The position numbers and the translations under genes were made by a program. This document shows positions 1-11,278 of a stretch of 64,000 nt of DNA, in pieces (the stretch's first letter is position 1; each line of letters opens with the position of its first letter). Under the pieces are notes generated by a model. The model worked only from the letters and a program-made list of their open reading frames with translations. It was not told the origin of the DNA and searched no databases. The stretch comes from Verrucomicrobiota bacterium. Its GTDB lineage: Bacteria; Verrucomicrobiota; Verrucomicrobiia; Limisphaerales; J093. The DNA lies in assembly GCA_029556615.1 (NCBI GenBank), contig JAKQDD010000031.1, positions 1 to 64,000 of the forward strand, read 5' to 3'.

Positions 1-1
1 G

Positions 2-3000
2 GGCGGGGGGAGCGGGGGCGGCTTTGCGCTGCAGGGTGGGACGGTGCTGAGCAACGCGCCGGGCTCCGTCTTCGAGTTGAGCGACGGCAACGGGATCGGC
101 AACTTCGGGGGAACCGACGGCGTCTTCCTCAATGCCGGCACCCTGCGCAAACCCGGTTCCTCCGACATCAGCGTGTTCGTTCCCCTGATCAACTCCGGTG
201 CGGTATCCGTCGAAGACGGCGTCTTGCGCTTGAGAGCCGCGTCGGTGCAGACCGAGGGTTTGACAGCGCTCGAGGGTGGAAACCTCGCCGCCACTGTGTC
301 CTTCGAGCTGCGCGGGGGGGAATTGACCGGCTCCGGCACGATTAGCGGCTCGCTCACGAACAGCGGCGGCATCGTGCGTCCCGGCGCGCCGATCGGGCGC
401 CTGGCCGTCACCGGGGACTTCGGGCAGGGCGCAGCGGGAACGCTCGAGATCGACCTCGGCGGCGAGCTTGCCGAGACCGGCTTTGATGTGGTCCAGGTCG
501 GCGGCAAGGCGGTCATAGATGGTGTTCTCCGGGCCTCGACCGTGAATGGGTTCGTGCCGAGCGACGGGGAGTCCTTTGCGTTCCTCGGTGCTTCCGCCCG
601 CTCGGGCCGCTTCGACGCTGTGGACCTTTCGCCGGGCACGCCGCGACTGGTTGTGATCGACTTGGGCGCGTCGCTGGCGCTGCTCCGGTCGGAGTCGACC
701 TTCGCCGATCTCGCGCTCGGCAACGGGACGGCCGACCGGACCCAAGGCGGTTTCCACGCCGACCAGGTCCTCGACGGCATCTTCGCCACATTTAGCAACG
801 GCTGGGCCCCCGGTCATGCGGCCGCCACGGTGGTTTGGGAGACCATGGGCGATCTGGTGCTGCCCCCTGGGTCGACCCTGCACATTCGATTGTTCCAGGA
901 CTACCCCTTCACCTTCCACACGATCGGGCGCTTTCGGCTGTCCACCAACTCGGATGACCGCGCTGAGTTTGCCGACGGCCTTCAGAATGGGGGCGACGTG
1001 ACCGCCCAGTGGACAGTGCTCACGCCGGTGTCCGTGACAGCTACGAACGTCAGCGAGTTCACCGTGCTCGAAGACGGCTCGGTCCTGGTCGGCAACGCCA
1101 CCCCAACTTCGCTCTACGAATTCCGCGGCGCGGCCCCGACCAACGCGATCACGGGTTTCCGCCTCGAGGTGCTCGAGCATCCCTCGCTGCCCTCGAACGG
1201 TCCGGGCTTCGCCGGCAACAAGAATCTGGTCCTGACCGAGCTTCGCATGACCGCCGAGATCCCGCCCGCCACCGGGCTGCCGCTCGCGATTTCGCCGTTG
1301 AAAACCAACCTCGTCGTCAACACCGGTGCGCGGTTCGCGGCTTCCGGCGGAGCCGCCCCCTACCTCTTTGACGTCGTCACCAATCACTCCGGGGGCTCGG
1401 TGAACCCCTTCACCGGCGCGTACGCGGCAGGGTCGCTGGCGGGCGTGACGGACACGGTGCGCCTCACAGATGCCCGCGGCAGCAATGTGCTGGCGACCGT
1501 CGACGTCGTGCCGGACCCCACGCCCCGACCGGACCTTGCCCTGGGGTTGCTGGCGGCTCCGACGGAGGTCCTGCCCGGAGTGCCCTTCGAGCTCGTTTAC
1601 GTCGTGACCAACCGCGGTACGGCAGCGTCCGGCGCGCCGTGGAACAGCGCGGTATTCAGCTCGACGGACGCGGTGGCCGGCAACGACACCTTCCTCGCTG
1701 CGGCGGCGATTCAGGTTCCTCTGGCGCCCGCCGCCTCGCTGGCGGTGACCCAGTCGGTGGTCGTTCCCGCAAGCGGAGACGCAGGGCCGCTGCGTTGGGT
1801 AGTGGCTTTGGACACCACGGGCGTGATCGCGGAAGCCGACGAGGCCAACAACGTGATGCTGGCTGATGCCACCACCTGCGTGCCCCATCGACTCGATCTC
1901 GCCGCCTCGAATCCCTCCGTCGCCGAAGGCACCAGCGCACTGATCACGGTGCTCCGCAACGGCAGCCGTGCCGAACCGCTCGGGATTGTCCTGGAATCGC
2001 AACACCCCACCGAGGTCGCGGTGCCGGCCACGGTGACCATTCCCGCAGGGGCCGCTTCCACCACGTTCACCGCCGCCGCCCAGGCCGACGGCGCGTTCGA
2101 CGGCACTCGAGTCATTGCGATCCACGCCGCGGCGGTCGGGTTCGAGCCGGCAACGATCCAGATCACCACGCTCGACGCCAATGTCCCCGGCCTGTTCCTC
2201 TCGCTGGCAACCAACTTGCTCGAGGAAACGGGAACCACCACCGGCACCCTGCGCCGCGAAGGGCCGGCGGACACGCCGCTCCCCGCGACGCTCGTCAACG
2301 GCGGGGGGCAGATCGCGTTCCCCGGCACGGTAACGATCCCCGCCGGCAGCGCCTCGGCCAGTTTCCTCGTCGTGGGCGTGCCGGATACGCTGGTTGAACC
2401 GCCAGTGGCGGTGACCCTCGAAGCGCGGGCGGCCGGCTACACCCCCGCGGCGGCGGCCCTCACCGTCGTGGACGACGATCTGCCCCTCGTAACCCTCATG
2501 ATCCCTGCCCCGTCCTTGAGCGAGGCCGCAGGTCCCAACGGATTGCTCGGCACGATCACCCGCGACCGCGTCAGTTCACGACCGTTGACCGCGCGGCTCG
2601 TCAGCTCGAATCCGAACGCGGCCGCCGTCCCCGGCTCGGTCGTGATCCCGGGCGGTCAGGTCTCGGCCAGCTTCGCGGTGGCAGCGGTGGACAATGGGCT
2701 CGTCGATGGCGACCGCGTGGTTCGCATCGAGGGCTCCGTGCTCACCTCCCTGACCGGCGAGCCGATTACCCCCCTCCAACCGGTCGAACTCCTCGTCACC
2801 GACGACGACGGACCCGCGCTGGCCCTGGTCCTGGCCACGACGCTGGTCGGCGAGGGCTTGAACCCGGCAGCCATCGGCACGGTCAGCCGCAACACCGGAA
2901 CCCTCGGCGCGCTTCCGGTCGCGCTGGCTTCGAGCAACCCTGACGAACTCACCGTGCCCCCCTCGGTCACCATTCCCGACGGCGCGGCGTCGGTCTCGTT

Positions 3001-6000
3001 TCCGTTGGTCTCGATCGCGGATGGCGTCAACGACGGCAACCGCGCCGTGACGCTGACCGCGATGGCGCCTGGGTTCTCGAGCGCGGCGGCGCAGGTTGTC
3101 GTGAGCGATAGCGACCTGCCCGACTTGCAGGTCGCCGGCCTCGAGGCGCCCACCCATGGCCTTTCGCGACAGGGCATCGACGTGAGTTTCCGCATCGAAA
3201 ACAAGGGGTTCGCGGCAGCCGCCGGAGGCTTTGTCCAGCGAATCCTGCTCTCGAACGATCCTCTGCCCGGAGACGACGCGCTCCTGTCGCAGACGACCTT
3301 CAGCGCGCCGCTGCCAGCCGGCGGGTTCTTCAGCCAGACGCTGCGGGTGAACCTGCCGGAGAAGCCGGGGGATTACTGGCTGGTGGTAACCACCGATGCC
3401 ACCGGCCAGGTTGGAGAAGTCCTCGAGGATAACAACCGCCGGATCTCAGTTTCCCCGATCGCCGTGGGCAAGGCGTACAGCGTGATCGTTGCTGCCGCGG
3501 CGGAGACCTCGCCCGCGAACACCCCGATCCTGCTCCACGGCACGGCCACCCGCACCGGCTCCGGCGAACCGGCCGGCTTCGAAGTGGTCGAGGTGCACGT
3601 GACCGTGCGCGACACGAAACGGGTGCTGCTCGCCATCACGGATGCCTCCGGCGATTTCAGCACCACCTTCACCCCGCTCCCAGGCGAGGCCGGAATCTAC
3701 GGCGTGGGGGCCGACCATCCCGGTGTCGACGCAACCCCCGTGCAGGACACCTTCATCCTGCTGGGCATGAAGGTGCAGCCCCTGCCGCCCCTCCGGGTGA
3801 TCGAAGGCACGACCGCCACCCACGTCACCGTGCTCGAGAACCTCACCCCCATCGGCCTCAGCGGCCTGACCGCAACCGTCGTGGCCGGCCCCGAAGCGTT
3901 CGGCCTCGAGGTCACCTTGGGTTCCCCGACGGTCGCGGGCTCGGGGACGACGCCGGTCATCGCCACTCTCACCGCACCGCCGTCCATGGCCGGCAGCGGC
4001 TTGTTCCGGGTTCGGATCGACTCCGCCGAGGGGGCGTCCGCGATGCTCGACGTTCCTTTCACCGCCGAAGCGCTGGTGCCAAGGCTGGCGGCCACGCCAT
4101 CGCCGCTGGTGGCTCCGATGCGGCGCGGCGCCCAAACGGCGGTCGAGTTCGGCATAACCAATTCCGGCGGCATCGCCACAGGCCCTTTGACGGTGCTCGC
4201 GCCGGCGTTGCCGTGGCTGGCAGTGGCCTCGGGAGCGTCGTCGCCCGCGCTCGAGCCCGGCGCGGGCACGACGGTCGCCTTGTTGCTCACCCCGCCCGAC
4301 GACCTGCCCCTGGGGGATCATACCGGATCGCTCATCGTGAACGCGGGCAACGCCGAAATCGCGGTTCCGTTCACCTTCCGCGCGCTGTCCGACACCACCG
4401 GCCATCTGAAGATCGCAGCCGTGGACGAATTGACGTTCTACGCCGAGGGTTCGCCGGTGTTGACGAACGCCGTGGTCCGCCTCTCCGATCCCTACAGCGG
4501 CGATCTCCTGCTGCAGGCGGAGTTCGACGGCGCTCCCGAGCTGGTCCTCACGAATCTGCCGGAGGCGTACTACGACATCCGCGTCGAAGCGCCGGATCAC
4601 GCCCCGTTCGCCAACACGTTTCTGCTGCTGCCGGGCCGGACGAATGAGGTCAAAGCCTTCCTCTCGCGACAGACCGTGCGCACCACCTGGACGGTCGAGC
4701 CGATCACCGTCGAAGACCGGTACACCATCACCGTCGACACGGTGTTCGAGGCCAACCTGCCCATCCCGGTCGTCACGGCGGAGCCCACGGTCTTTGACCT
4801 GGCGGATTTCCCCGGCGAGACAAAGCAAATCGACGTTCGGATCACCAACCATGGCCTCCTGGCGGCCAAGGGCGTGCGGTTCGATTTCCAGACGCATCCC
4901 CGTCTCCAGATCACGCCGCTCATCCAGGACCTCGGCGATCTGGCGGCGAAAAGCTCGCTCACAATCCCGGTCACGATCCGCAAGCTGGGCGCGGCTGCCC
5001 AGCTCGCGTCCGCCCAGACCCACAGCTCGGGCGATGGCGGGTCCGATGGCGGCTGCACGCTGGGCGGCAAGCTCGAGTGGAGCGTCGAGTGCGGAGGGCA
5101 AACCATCACAACGACCATTCCGTTCAGGACCATCAACCTGCAGAAACTCCCCGGTTTCCAGTGCGGCACCTCCGCCCAGGCGCTGGCAGCGCAGTTCACT
5201 CCATTCGTCGCCACCGGTGGCTTCCCGCCCTGCAACAACCCGCCCTGCTCGATCGGCAACCCTGGCTACTCCGTCCCCATCGCCTTCAAGAAACGAACCG
5301 TCTGCAACCCGTGTGTGAACGAGATCCTCAGCGGACTCACGGAGAACTGCCTGCCGCTGCTGCCCATCCCCGACGAAATCCCCTTTCCCGACATCATCGA
5401 GGATTTGACCGGCGAGAGCGGCATTCCGATCAACCCCTTCGAGCGGGAGGATCCGAAATGCGGCGACGGCGCCGCTCCGGTCGAGCAGATCATTGCCTGT
5501 TTCCAGGAGGCCCTCGGCGACGTCAAGAAGATCGTCAAAACCGGCGGCGAGATCGCCGAGATCCTCGATGACATCGGCGTCGGCGACGCCGTGGGCGACT
5601 TTTTCGGTCGCGACAAGGGCGATGCGGGTGGGGATGGAGACGGCGACGACGGCTTTCTGGGGGGCGCAGCCGATGCGATCGGCGCCGGTTTGAGCGCGGT
5701 GGGCAAGGCCCTGGACGCGCTTCGCTGCCTCTCACCACTCTTCAACCCCTGCATCTTTGGCGGTGGCGGCCCGATCGGAGCCGGCGTCGCAGGACGGCCT
5801 GTCGGGCTGCATGACGGGGACCCCTCGCTGCCCGAACCCACGCATCCCCTCGCACCGCTGGCCGCGCGCGCCATGGCCGTGCAAACCCACGGGGCCTACT
5901 TCGCCCATCTGCTGGGCGATGAAATCTGGTTCCAGGGCACCAACGACACCGTCTGGCTGGACTGGATGGATGCCTACCAGAGCCGGCAGATGCCGGAGAG

Positions 6001-9000
6001 CCCCGGCGGCAGCACCCTCACACCCGAGGAACGGGACGAACTGCTCGCCCTGCCGCTGCCCGCGCCGGTCGGCCCCCAGGAGGTTAACCAATTGGTCGAG
6101 CGCTGGAACCGCAGCCTCGCCTATTGGAACGCCGGCATCTTCAACAGCACCGACGTCCCGCCCGGAGAAAACCCCGACTTCCTGGCCCTGGACGTCCACG
6201 CGCAGCTTTACCGCCAGGCCCATGCCGCCCGTCAGGCGGCCCTGGCCGAGGGTTTCCGGGGCGTGTTCGACGCCTACAACACCACCCGCCGCGAATTCCT
6301 CGACCTCATCAACCAGGACACCGGCGGCGGCCTCTGCGCCCAAATCAAACTGCGCCTCGAACAGCAGGCGGTGCTCTCCCGCGACGCGTTCCGGGCGACG
6401 CTCGAAGTCGAGAACGGCCTGGGCGTGGCGCTCGAAGAGGTCTCCGTGACGATTCGCGTGGCCGATATCGAGGGGAACAGCACGACCGATCTCTTCCAGA
6501 TCCGCGAACCCGAACGGCAAGGGATCACCGCCTTGGACGGCACCGGCCTGATCGCCGCTCAATCCACCGGCCGCGCCACGTGGGTGCTCGTCCCAGCGCC
6601 CGAAGCCGCCCCCACCGCCCCCCGGCAACACTTTGTCAGCGGCACGCTGCGCTACCGGCAGGAAGGCGTGCTCATCACCATCCCCCTCGAACAGGCGATG
6701 ATCACCGTCCTCCCCTCCCCCAGGCTCGTCGTCCAGTACTTCCATCAGCGCGACGTCCACAGCGACGATCCGTTCACCGACGAGATCGAGCCCGCAGAAC
6801 CGTTCTCCCTCGGCATGCTCATTCACAACGAGGGGTTCGGCGTGGCGCGCAACTTCCGCATCACCTCCGGGCAACCGACCATCGTCGACAACCAGAAGGG
6901 CCTCCTCGTCAACTTCGAGATCATCGCCACCGAAGTCGCCGGCGTGGGCTTGACCCCGTCCTTGACGGCGAACTTCGGCGACCTCCTGCCCGGCGATCGC
7001 AAGGTGGGCCGCTGGCTCTTGAAGAGCTCCCTGCAGGGCTTGTTCATCGATTACCGCGCCGCCTTCGAGCACGTGGACGGCCTGGGCGACCCGCGGTTCT
7101 CGCTGTTGGACCGCCTCGAGATTCACGAGATGATCCGCATGGTGCAGGCCGACCGCGCGCTCGAAGACGGTTTGCCGGACTTCCTCGTGAATGACGTGCC
7201 GGACCTGAACGATTTCCCCGACACGCTCTGGTTCAGCCAGGGGTCCACTGCCCCGGTGGCCGTGGCGACCGATGGCGTCACCGACGGCCCGGTCTCGACC
7301 GCGAAGCTCACCGCGCTGCTCACCGCCCCGCTCGGGGCCGGATGGAGTTACCTGCGCGTGCCCGACCCCGCCGACGCACGCTTCCGCCTGCGCGAAGTCC
7401 GTCGCGCCGATCACTCGCCAGTCGCCGTCAATACCAACGTCTGGCGTACCGACTGCACCTTCATCGGCCTCGGCCTCCGGCCCCGGCGCGAAAACGTCCT
7501 GCACCTGCTCGACCTCCATGCCGACGCCGGAACCAGGACCTACACGCTCGTCTATGAACTGGCCGCCGCGGCCGACCTCACGCCGCCTGTCAGCCGCGTC
7601 TCCACCCTGGCTTCCAGCAGCCCGCTCGGCTTCACCGTGACGTGGTCGGGTGAGGACGAACCCAAGGGCAGCGGCCTGGCCGCGTTCGACATCCTGGTGT
7701 CCGTGGACGGCACCGGCTTCACGAATTGGCTCACCGGCACAACCGCCCGCGGTGCGGTCTTCCTGGGCGAACCTGGCCGGACCTACGCCTTCTACAGCCG
7801 CGCCACGGATGCCGCCGGCAACCGCGAGGAGGCACCGGCCGCCCCGGACGCCCAGACCGTCGCCTCCCAGATCAACACCCCGCCTGCGCTCAGCTACCCC
7901 GCGGAAGTGATCGGCGACGAGGGCACCACCTTGACTGCACTGCCGGTCGCCTCCGACGCCGATGTGCCCGCTCAGCGGCTCACGTTCGCCGCCGCCGGCC
8001 CCGTGCCCGCCGGGCTCACCGTTCATCCTGACACCGGCCTCCTCAGCTACCCGACCAGCGAAGGCATCGGACCCGCAACCCACACGGTCCGCGTGCGCGT
8101 CACCGACAGCGGCTTCCCGTCGTTGTCCGCGACGAACTCGGTGACGCTGGTCGTTCGCGAAATCAACCAGCCGCCGGTCCTCGCGCCCCTGTCGGATGTG
8201 GCCGTCTCCGAAGGCGCCAGCCTCGTGCTGGTCGTCAGCGCGGCGGATCCGGACCTGCCTGCCAACCGGATCACGTACGCGCTGGCGCCCGGTGCGCCGG
8301 CCGGCGCCTCCATCACGACCGGCGACGGCATCTTCAGCTGGCGTCCTGACGCCACCGCCGGCCCCAGCACCAACTGGATCACCGTCGTCGCCACGGACAA
8401 CGGCACGCCCCCCCTGTCGGCCACCTCGAGCTTCAATGTGGTGGTGCGGGATACCGCGGCCGACTTCGTCGTGTCCGTCGGTTCCACCAACGTCTTCGGC
8501 GGTGAACTCGGCGCCGTGCCGTTGAGATTGCGGACTGGCCTCCCGCTGACCGAGTTGACCTTCGACCTGACCTTCGACCGCACGACTCTCACCGGCCTCT
8601 CCTTGCAGGAATTGGCGCCGGAAGTCCTCGGCCATACGGTGACGACGCTCGACGACAACACGGTGACGCTGCGTCTCGTGCTCGATGGAGCGGCGCCGGT
8701 CACGGCGGATCGGACCCTCGGATGGCTGGAATTCCAGGCGGCTCCCGATCAGCCGTCCAGCCTCACCCTCATCCAACCGCAAACCGCCGCCGCGCTCGGA
8801 GTCTCGGGCTACATCCTGGCCAATGCGCAGCTCGAATCCGGCCGCGTGGTCGTGGTCAACGCCGAGCCCGTGCTGACCCTCGACGGCCAAGCCGATCCGG
8901 TGCTCACACTCTATGGGCGGCCCGGGCGGTCCTACACCGTCGAGTCCACAACCCAAATCGCCCCTGAAGCGTCCTGGCTGCCGATCACTCATGTCCTGCT

Positions 9001-9070
9001 CGACGGCCGTTTCATCCAATTGCCCATCTCGCCCGCGCAATGGCATGAGTTCTTCCGCGCACGCGAGTAG
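2..9070 (+). CDS. Giant secreted multidomain protein (Calx-beta/CARDB/Ig-like), 5' end outside window
   Basis: The frame is open from base 2, so the start lies upstream; the first in-window start codon (GTG 44) is probably not the real one. At least 3022 residues are visible (numbered here from GTG 44). In order: a Gly/Asn-rich autotransporter-like beta-repeat region (1-210); a CARDB-like domain (about 495-610); four tandem Calx-beta-like modules of about 100 residues (610-1020), each with a variant of the 'PxxVTIPxGxASxxF' strand; a second CARDB-like domain (1025-1140); a region with many Cys (about 1680-1770) followed by an acidic Asp/Gly run (about 1865); two cadherin-like putative Ig modules (2609-2805); a cohesin-like beta sandwich (2805-2940); and a C-terminal module shared with other proteins here. 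The architecture indicates a surface adhesin or matrix protein, but the ligand is unknown. The gene ends with TAG, which also starts a weak match to a repeat motif. Confidence 0.85.
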   Translation, partial: GGGSGGGFALQGGTVLSNAPGSVFELSDGNGIGNFGGTDGVFLNAGTLRKPGSSDISVFVPLINSGAVSVEDGVLRLRAASVQTEGLTALEGGNLAATVSFELRGGELTGSGTISGSLTNSGGIVRPGAPIGRLAVTGDFGQGAAGTLEIDLGGELAETGFDVVQVGGKAVIDGVLRASTVNGFVPSDGESFAFLGASARSGRFDAVDLSPGTPRLVVIDLGASLALLRSESTFADLALGNGTADRTQGGFHADQVLDGIFATFSNGWAPGHAAATVVWETMGDLVLPPGSTLHIRLFQDYPFTFHTIGRFRLSTNSDDRAEFADGLQNGGDVTAQWTVLTPVSVTATNVSEFTVLEDGSVLVGNATPTSLYEFRGAAPTNAITGFRLEVLEHPSLPSNGPGFAGNKNLVLTELRMTAEIPPATGLPLAISPLKTNLVVNTGARFAASGGAAPYLFDVVTNHSGGSVNPFTGAYAAGSLAGVTDTVRLTDARGSNVLATVDVVPDPTPRPDLALGLLAAPTEVLPGVPFELVYVVTNRGTAASGAPWNSAVFSSTDAVAGNDTFLAAAAIQVPLAPAASLAVTQSVVVPASGDAGPLRWVVALDTTGVIAEADEANNVMLADATTCVPHRLDLAASNPSVAEGTSALITVLRNGSRAEPLGIVLESQHPTEVAVPATVTIPAGAASTTFTAAAQADGAFDGTRVIAIHAAAVGFEPATIQITTLDANVPGLFLSLATNLLEETGTTTGTLRREGPADTPLPATLVNGGGQIAFPGTVTIPAGSASASFLVVGVPDTLVEPPVAVTLEARAAGYTPAAAALTVVDDDLPLVTLMIPAPSLSEAAGPNGLLGTITRDRVSSRPLTARLVSSNPNAAAVPGSVVIPGGQVSASFAVAAVDNGLVDGDRVVRIEGSVLTSLTGEPITPLQPVELLVTDDDGPALALVLATTLVGEGLNPAAIGTVSRNTGTLGALPVALASSNPDELTVPPSVTIPDGAASVSFPLVSIADGVNDGNRAVTLTAMAPGFSSAAAQVVVSDSDLPDLQVAGLEAPTHGLSRQGIDVSFRIENKGFAAAAGGFVQRILLSNDPLPGDDALLSQTTFSAPLPAGGFFSQTLRVNLPEKPGDYWLVVTTDATGQVGEVLEDNNRRISVSPIAVGKAYSVIVAAAAETSPANTPILLHGTATRTGSGEPAGFEVVEVHVTVRDTKRVLLAITDASGDFSTTFTPLPGEAGIYGVGADHPGVDATPVQDTFILLGMKVQPLPPLRVIEGTTATHVTVLENLTPIGLSGLTATVVAGPEAFGLEVTLGSPTVAGSGTTPVIATLTAPPSMAGSGLFRVRIDSAEGASAMLDVPFTAEALVPRLAATPSPLVAPMRRGAQTAVEFGITNSGGIATGPLTVLAPALPWLAVASGASSPALEPGAGTTVALLLTPPDDLPLGDHTGSLIVNAGNAEIAVPFTFRALSDTTGHLKIAAVDELTFYAEGSPVLTNAVVRLSDPYSGDLLLQAEFDGAPELVLTNLPEAYYDIRVEAPDHAPFANTFLLLPGRTNEVKAFLSRQTVRTTWTVEPITVEDRYTITVDTVFEANLPIPVVTAEPTVFDLADFPGETKQIDVRITNHGLLAAKGVRFDFQTHPRLQITPLIQDLGDLAAKSSLTIPVTIRKLGAAAQLASAQTHSSGDGGSDGGCTLGGKLEWSVECGGQTITTTIPFRTINLQKLPGFQCGTSAQALAAQFTPFVATGGFPPCNNPPCSIGNPGYSVPIAFKKRTVCNPCVNEILSGLTENCLPLLPIPDEIPFPDIIEDLTGESGIPINPFEREDPKCGDGAAPVEQIIACFQEALGDVKKIVKTGGEIAEILDDIGVGDAVGDFFGRDKGDAGGDGDGDDGFLGGAADAIGAGLSAVGKALDALRCLSPLFNPCIFGGGGPIGAGVAGRPVGLHDGDPSLPEPTHPLAPLAARAMAVQTHGAYFAHLLGDEIWFQGTNDTVWLDWMDAYQSRQMPESPGGSTLTPEERDELLALPLPAPVGPQEVNQLVERWNRSLAYWNAGIFNSTDVPPGENPDFLALDVHAQLYRQAHAARQAALAEGFRGVFDAYNTTRREFLDLINQDTGGGLCAQIKLRLEQQAVLSRDAFRATLEVENGLGVALEEVSVTIRVADIEGNSTTDLFQIREPERQGITALDGTGLIAAQSTGRATWVLVPAPEAAPTAPRQHFVSGTLRYRQEGVLITIPLEQAMITVLPSPRLVVQYFHQRDVHSDDPFTDEIEPAEPFSLGMLIHNEGFGVARNFRITSGQPTIVDNQKGLLVNFEIIATEVAGVGLTPSLTANFGDLLPGDRKVGRWLLKSSLQGLFIDYRAAFEHVDGLGDPRFSLLDRLEIHEMIRMVQADRALEDGLPDFLVNDVPDLNDFPDTLWFSQGSTAPVAVATDGVTDGPVSTAKLTALLTAPLGAGWSYLRVPDPADARFRLREVRRADHSPVAVNTNVWRTDCTFIGLGLRPRRENVLHLLDLHADAGTRTYTLVYELAAAADLTPPVSRVSTLASSSPLGFTVTWSGEDEPKGSGLAAFDILVSVDGTGFTNWLTGTTARGAVFLGEPGRTYAFYSRATDAAGNREEAPAAPDAQTVASQINTPPALSYPAEVIGDEGTTLTALPVASDADVPAQRLTFAAAGPVPAGLTVHPDTGLLSYPTSEGIGPATHTVRVRVTDSGFPSLSATNSVTLVVREINQPPVLAPLSDVAVSEGASLVLVVSAADPDLPANRITYALAPGAPAGASITTGDGIFSWRPDATAGPSTNWITVVATDNGTPPLSATSSFNVVVRDTAADFVVSVGSTNVFGGELGAVPLRLRTGLPLTELTFDLTFDRTTLTGLSLQELAPEVLGHTVTTLDDNTVTLRLVLDGAAPVTADRTLGWLEFQAAPDQPSSLTLIQPQTAAALGVSGYILANAQLESGRVVVVNAEPVLTLDGQADPVLTLYGRPGRSYTVESTTQIAPEASWLPITHVLLDGRFIQLPISPAQWHEFFRARE

Positions 9071-9083
9071 CAAGGCCCGCCGC
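9068..9083 (+). repeat. Weak short-form stop-codon repeat
   Basis: TAGCAAGGCCCGCCGCC begins with the stop codon of the giant protein gene. It resembles, with mismatches, the short repeat TAGCGAGGCGC(C)GCCTC found at other gene ends in the window. Taken alone it could be chance. Confidence 0.3.
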
Positions 9084-9129
9084 CACGAATCGTCTTGTCG
9101 GACCTCCCGCGCCCGGGTACTTGAAGTGC

Positions 9130-10536
9130 ATGCGAAGGCGCAATCGTCCTGAATCCCCCGGTTCCTCGACCCAAGTCACCCGCCGCCGTTTCCTCAGCCG
9201 ATCCGGCCAGGCCGCCGGAGGTGCCCTCCTGGCGCTGGGACCCGCCTGGCGCGGCGTGTTCGCCGCAGGCGCTGACACGCCTCGCAAGCCCGGACCGAAC
9301 GACAGGCTGAACATCGCCATCATCGGCGTCGGCGGACGCGGCGGGGCTAACCTGGCAGGCGTCAGCAGCGAGAACATCGTCGCACTGTGCGACGTCCACG
9401 AACCGCCGGTGCTTCATGCCGCCCAAAAACACCCGCACGCCAAACGCTACCGGGACCTGCGCCGGGTGTTCGACAACGCCCGGGACTTCGATGCGGTGGT
9501 CGTCAGCACCTGCGAGCACACGCACGCGTTCGCCGTGCTGCCCGCGCTCCAGCTCCGCAAACACGTCTACTGCGAAAAACCGCTCACCCACAACGTCTGG
9601 GAAGCCCGGGTGATCATCGATGCCGCCCGCAACGCAAGGGTCGCCACCCAGATGGGCACCCAGATCCACGCCGGCGACAACTTCCGGCGCGTCGTCGAAC
9701 TCGTCCAGGCCAGCGCAATCGGACCCGTCCGCGAAGCCCATGTCTGGGTCGGACGGGCCTGGGGTTGGCAAAGCGAGGAGGAAGCCAAAGCCCACGGGGA
9801 TATCGTCTCAGCCCGCGAACGCCCCAGCGGATCCTCCCCCGTGCCCCAGGGGCTCGACTGGGACCTCTGGATCGGCCCCGCACCGTTTCGTCCGTTCCAC
9901 GAAGTCTACTGGCCCGGCCCCAAGTGGTATCGGTGGTGGGACTTCGGCAATGGCACAATGTCCGACCTGGGCAGTCACTGGAACGACCTGGCTTGGTGGG
10001 CGCTCAAGCTCGATCACCCGCTCACAATCGAGGCCGAGGGCCCCCCGCCCCACGCCGAGATCGCTCCCGCCTCGATGCACGCCGTCTACACCTACGGCGC
10101 CCGCGGTGACCTGCCCCCCGTGACCTTGCACTGGTACCAGGGCACGATGAAACCCAAGCCGTACGTCGATGCCCGCATCCCCCAGTGGGGCAGCGGCGTG
10201 CTGTTCGTCGGCAGCAAGGGCATGCTGCTCTCGGACTACGACAAGCACGTCCTCTTGCCGGAGGCACAATACAAAGACTACCAGCGCCCGCCCCAGTCGA
10301 TTCCAAAGTCCAAGGGCCACTACGAAGAGTGGCTCCATGCCTGCAAGACGGGCGAACCGACCACGTGCGACTTCCTGTACTCGGGACCGCTCACCATCGC
10401 CAATCATCTCGGCAATGTCGCCTTCCGCGCCGCCGCGAAGCTCGAATGGGACCCCGCGAACCTCAAGGCCAGAAACTGCCCCGCTGCCGACCGCTTCATC
10501 CGTCGCGACTACCGACTAGGCTGGACATTGGCCTGA
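9130..10536 (+). CDS. Tat-exported Gfo/Idh/MocA family oxidoreductase
   Basis: A NAD(P)-dependent sugar or polyol dehydrogenase-like protein. The N-terminus carries a twin-arginine signal (RRRFLSRSG, then a hydrophobic Ala/Gly/Leu stretch), so it is probably exported folded with its cofactor. A Rossmann glycine motif follows ([11 protein letters not shown]), then the family's EKP signature (CEKPLTHN), and a C-terminal half typical of the large planctomycete/verrucomicrobial subgroup (WDLWIGPAP, a Trp-rich segment, [13 protein letters not shown]). At 468 residues it has the usual length for the exported subgroup. ATG 9130 was chosen over the in-frame TTG 9121; neither has a strong ribosome site. 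The substrate cannot be deduced, and the neighbours give no pathway. Confidence 0.9.
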   Translation: MRRRNRPESPGSSTQVTRRRFLSRSGQAAGGALLALGPAWRGVFAAGADTPRKPGPNDRLNIAIIGVGGRGGANLAGVSSENIVALCDVHEPPVLHAAQKHPHAKRYRDLRRVFDNARDFDAVVVSTCEHTHAFAVLPALQLRKHVYCEKPLTHNVWEARVIIDAARNARVATQMGTQIHAGDNFRRVVELVQASAIGPVREAHVWVGRAWGWQSEEEAKAHGDIVSARERPSGSSPVPQGLDWDLWIGPAPFRPFHEVYWPGPKWYRWWDFGNGTMSDLGSHWNDLAWWALKLDHPLTIEAEGPPPHAEIAPASMHAVYTYGARGDLPPVTLHWYQGTMKPKPYVDARIPQWGSGVLFVGSKGMLLSDYDKHVLLPEAQYKDYQRPPQSIPKSKGHYEEWLHACKTGEPTTCDFLYSGPLTIANHLGNVAFRAAAKLEWDPANLKARNCPAADRFIRRDYRLGWTLA

Positions 10537-10546
10537 CCCTGATGCC

Positions 10547-10574
10547 TTGACATCATTCTCAAAGGCATTATGAT
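10547..10574 (+). promoter_or_regulatory. Strong sigma-70 type promoter of vapBC
   Basis: A perfect -35 box TTGACA (10547-10552), a 16-base spacer and a near-perfect -10 box TATGAT (10569-10574). Initiation six or seven bases later would fall at about 10581, the GTG start codon of vapB, predicting a leaderless mRNA. An inverted repeat CATCAT (10551-10556)/ATGATG (10570-10575) overlaps both boxes and is a plausible operator for autorepression by the VapBC complex. Confidence 0.7.
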
Positions 10575-10580
10575 GACAAC

Positions 10581-10847
10581 GTGAGAACAACGTTGACCAT
10601 CGATGATGATCTGGCGGCAATCCTGCAGCGGGAATCAAGACAGAAAGGACTGCCGTTCAAGCAGTTGGTCAACGCCGCCTTGCGTCGGGGCCTCGTCCAA
10701 GATCAGGCCATGCAACCGGTCCCACGGGTCGTTACCCGCCCTCATGCCTTTGGTTTCAAGCCTGGAATCGACCTCGAGAAGCTCAATCAACTCGCGGACG
10801 AATTGGAAGCCGAGGCCTTCTCAGCGAATCATCAACAGCAGCGATGA
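10581..10847 (+). CDS. vapB: VapB-type antitoxin (ribbon-helix-helix)
   Basis: An 88-residue protein whose N-terminus (MRTTLTIDDDLAAIL) is the DNA-binding beta strand and first helix of a ribbon-helix-helix antitoxin. The C-terminal tail would wrap and neutralise the toxin. It overlaps the downstream PIN-domain gene by four bases (ATGA), the usual antitoxin-first arrangement with translational coupling. GTG 10581 is the only sensible start: the ATG at 10570 is out of frame and lies within the -10 region. Autorepression is inferred from the inverted repeat in the promoter. Confidence 0.85.
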   Translation: MRTTLTIDDDLAAILQRESRQKGLPFKQLVNAALRRGLVQDQAMQPVPRVVTRPHAFGFKPGIDLEKLNQLADELEAEAFSANHQQQR

Positions 10848-11278
10848 TCCTGCCGGACATCAACATCCTGATCCATGCGCACAACAGTGAGTCGCCGAAG
10901 CACGACGCGGCTCGCGAATGGTGGGACCACGCCCTGGCAGGATCCGAAGGGGTCGGCCTGCCGTGGGTGACCCTGCTCGGCTTCATCCGGATCGCCACCC
11001 ACCGCGGGATCTTGCGCAACCCCATGTCGCAAGCCGATGCCTGTTCCCGCATCGCGGAATGGCTCGAGCTTCCCCATGTGCACATCCCGGTTCCGGCAAG
11101 CGACCATTTTGCGCGTCTCCGAGCCCGCCTCCAGGGACTGGGAACGGCAGGGAATCTGACCACCGATGCCCATCTGGCGACGCTCGCCATCGAACGAGGC
11201 TACACGCTCTGCACCACCGACATGGACTTTGGACGTTTCCCCGGCCTCAGGTGGGTCAATCCGCTTTCTCCATCCTGA
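10844..11278 (+). CDS. vapC: VapC-type PIN-domain ribonuclease toxin
   Basis: A 144-residue PIN-domain protein, probably a Mg2+-dependent endoribonuclease that blocks translation when freed from VapB. Acidic residues expected at the metal site are visible: D5 in LPDINILIHA, D108 in TTDAHLA, and D126/D128 in CTTDMDF. The central segment (WVTLLGFIRIAT) matches the VapC branch with Leu-Gly-Phe in place of the usual acidic residue. The start overlaps the vapB stop. The 3' end overlaps the end of the convergent carboxypeptidase gene by 23 bases, leaving no room for a conventional terminator between them. Confidence 0.88.
   Translation: MILPDINILIHAHNSESPKHDAAREWWDHALAGSEGVGLPWVTLLGFIRIATHRGILRNPMSQADACSRIAEWLELPHVHIPVPASDHFARLRARLQGLGTAGNLTTDAHLATLAIERGYTLCTTDMDFGRFPGLRWVNPLSPS

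Noticed and set aside
5732..9073. A 1113-codon open frame on the minus strand
   Set aside because: It is the antisense of the giant protein gene; its translation is rich in Arg, Gly and His and shows no domains, as expected from high-GC shadow frames.
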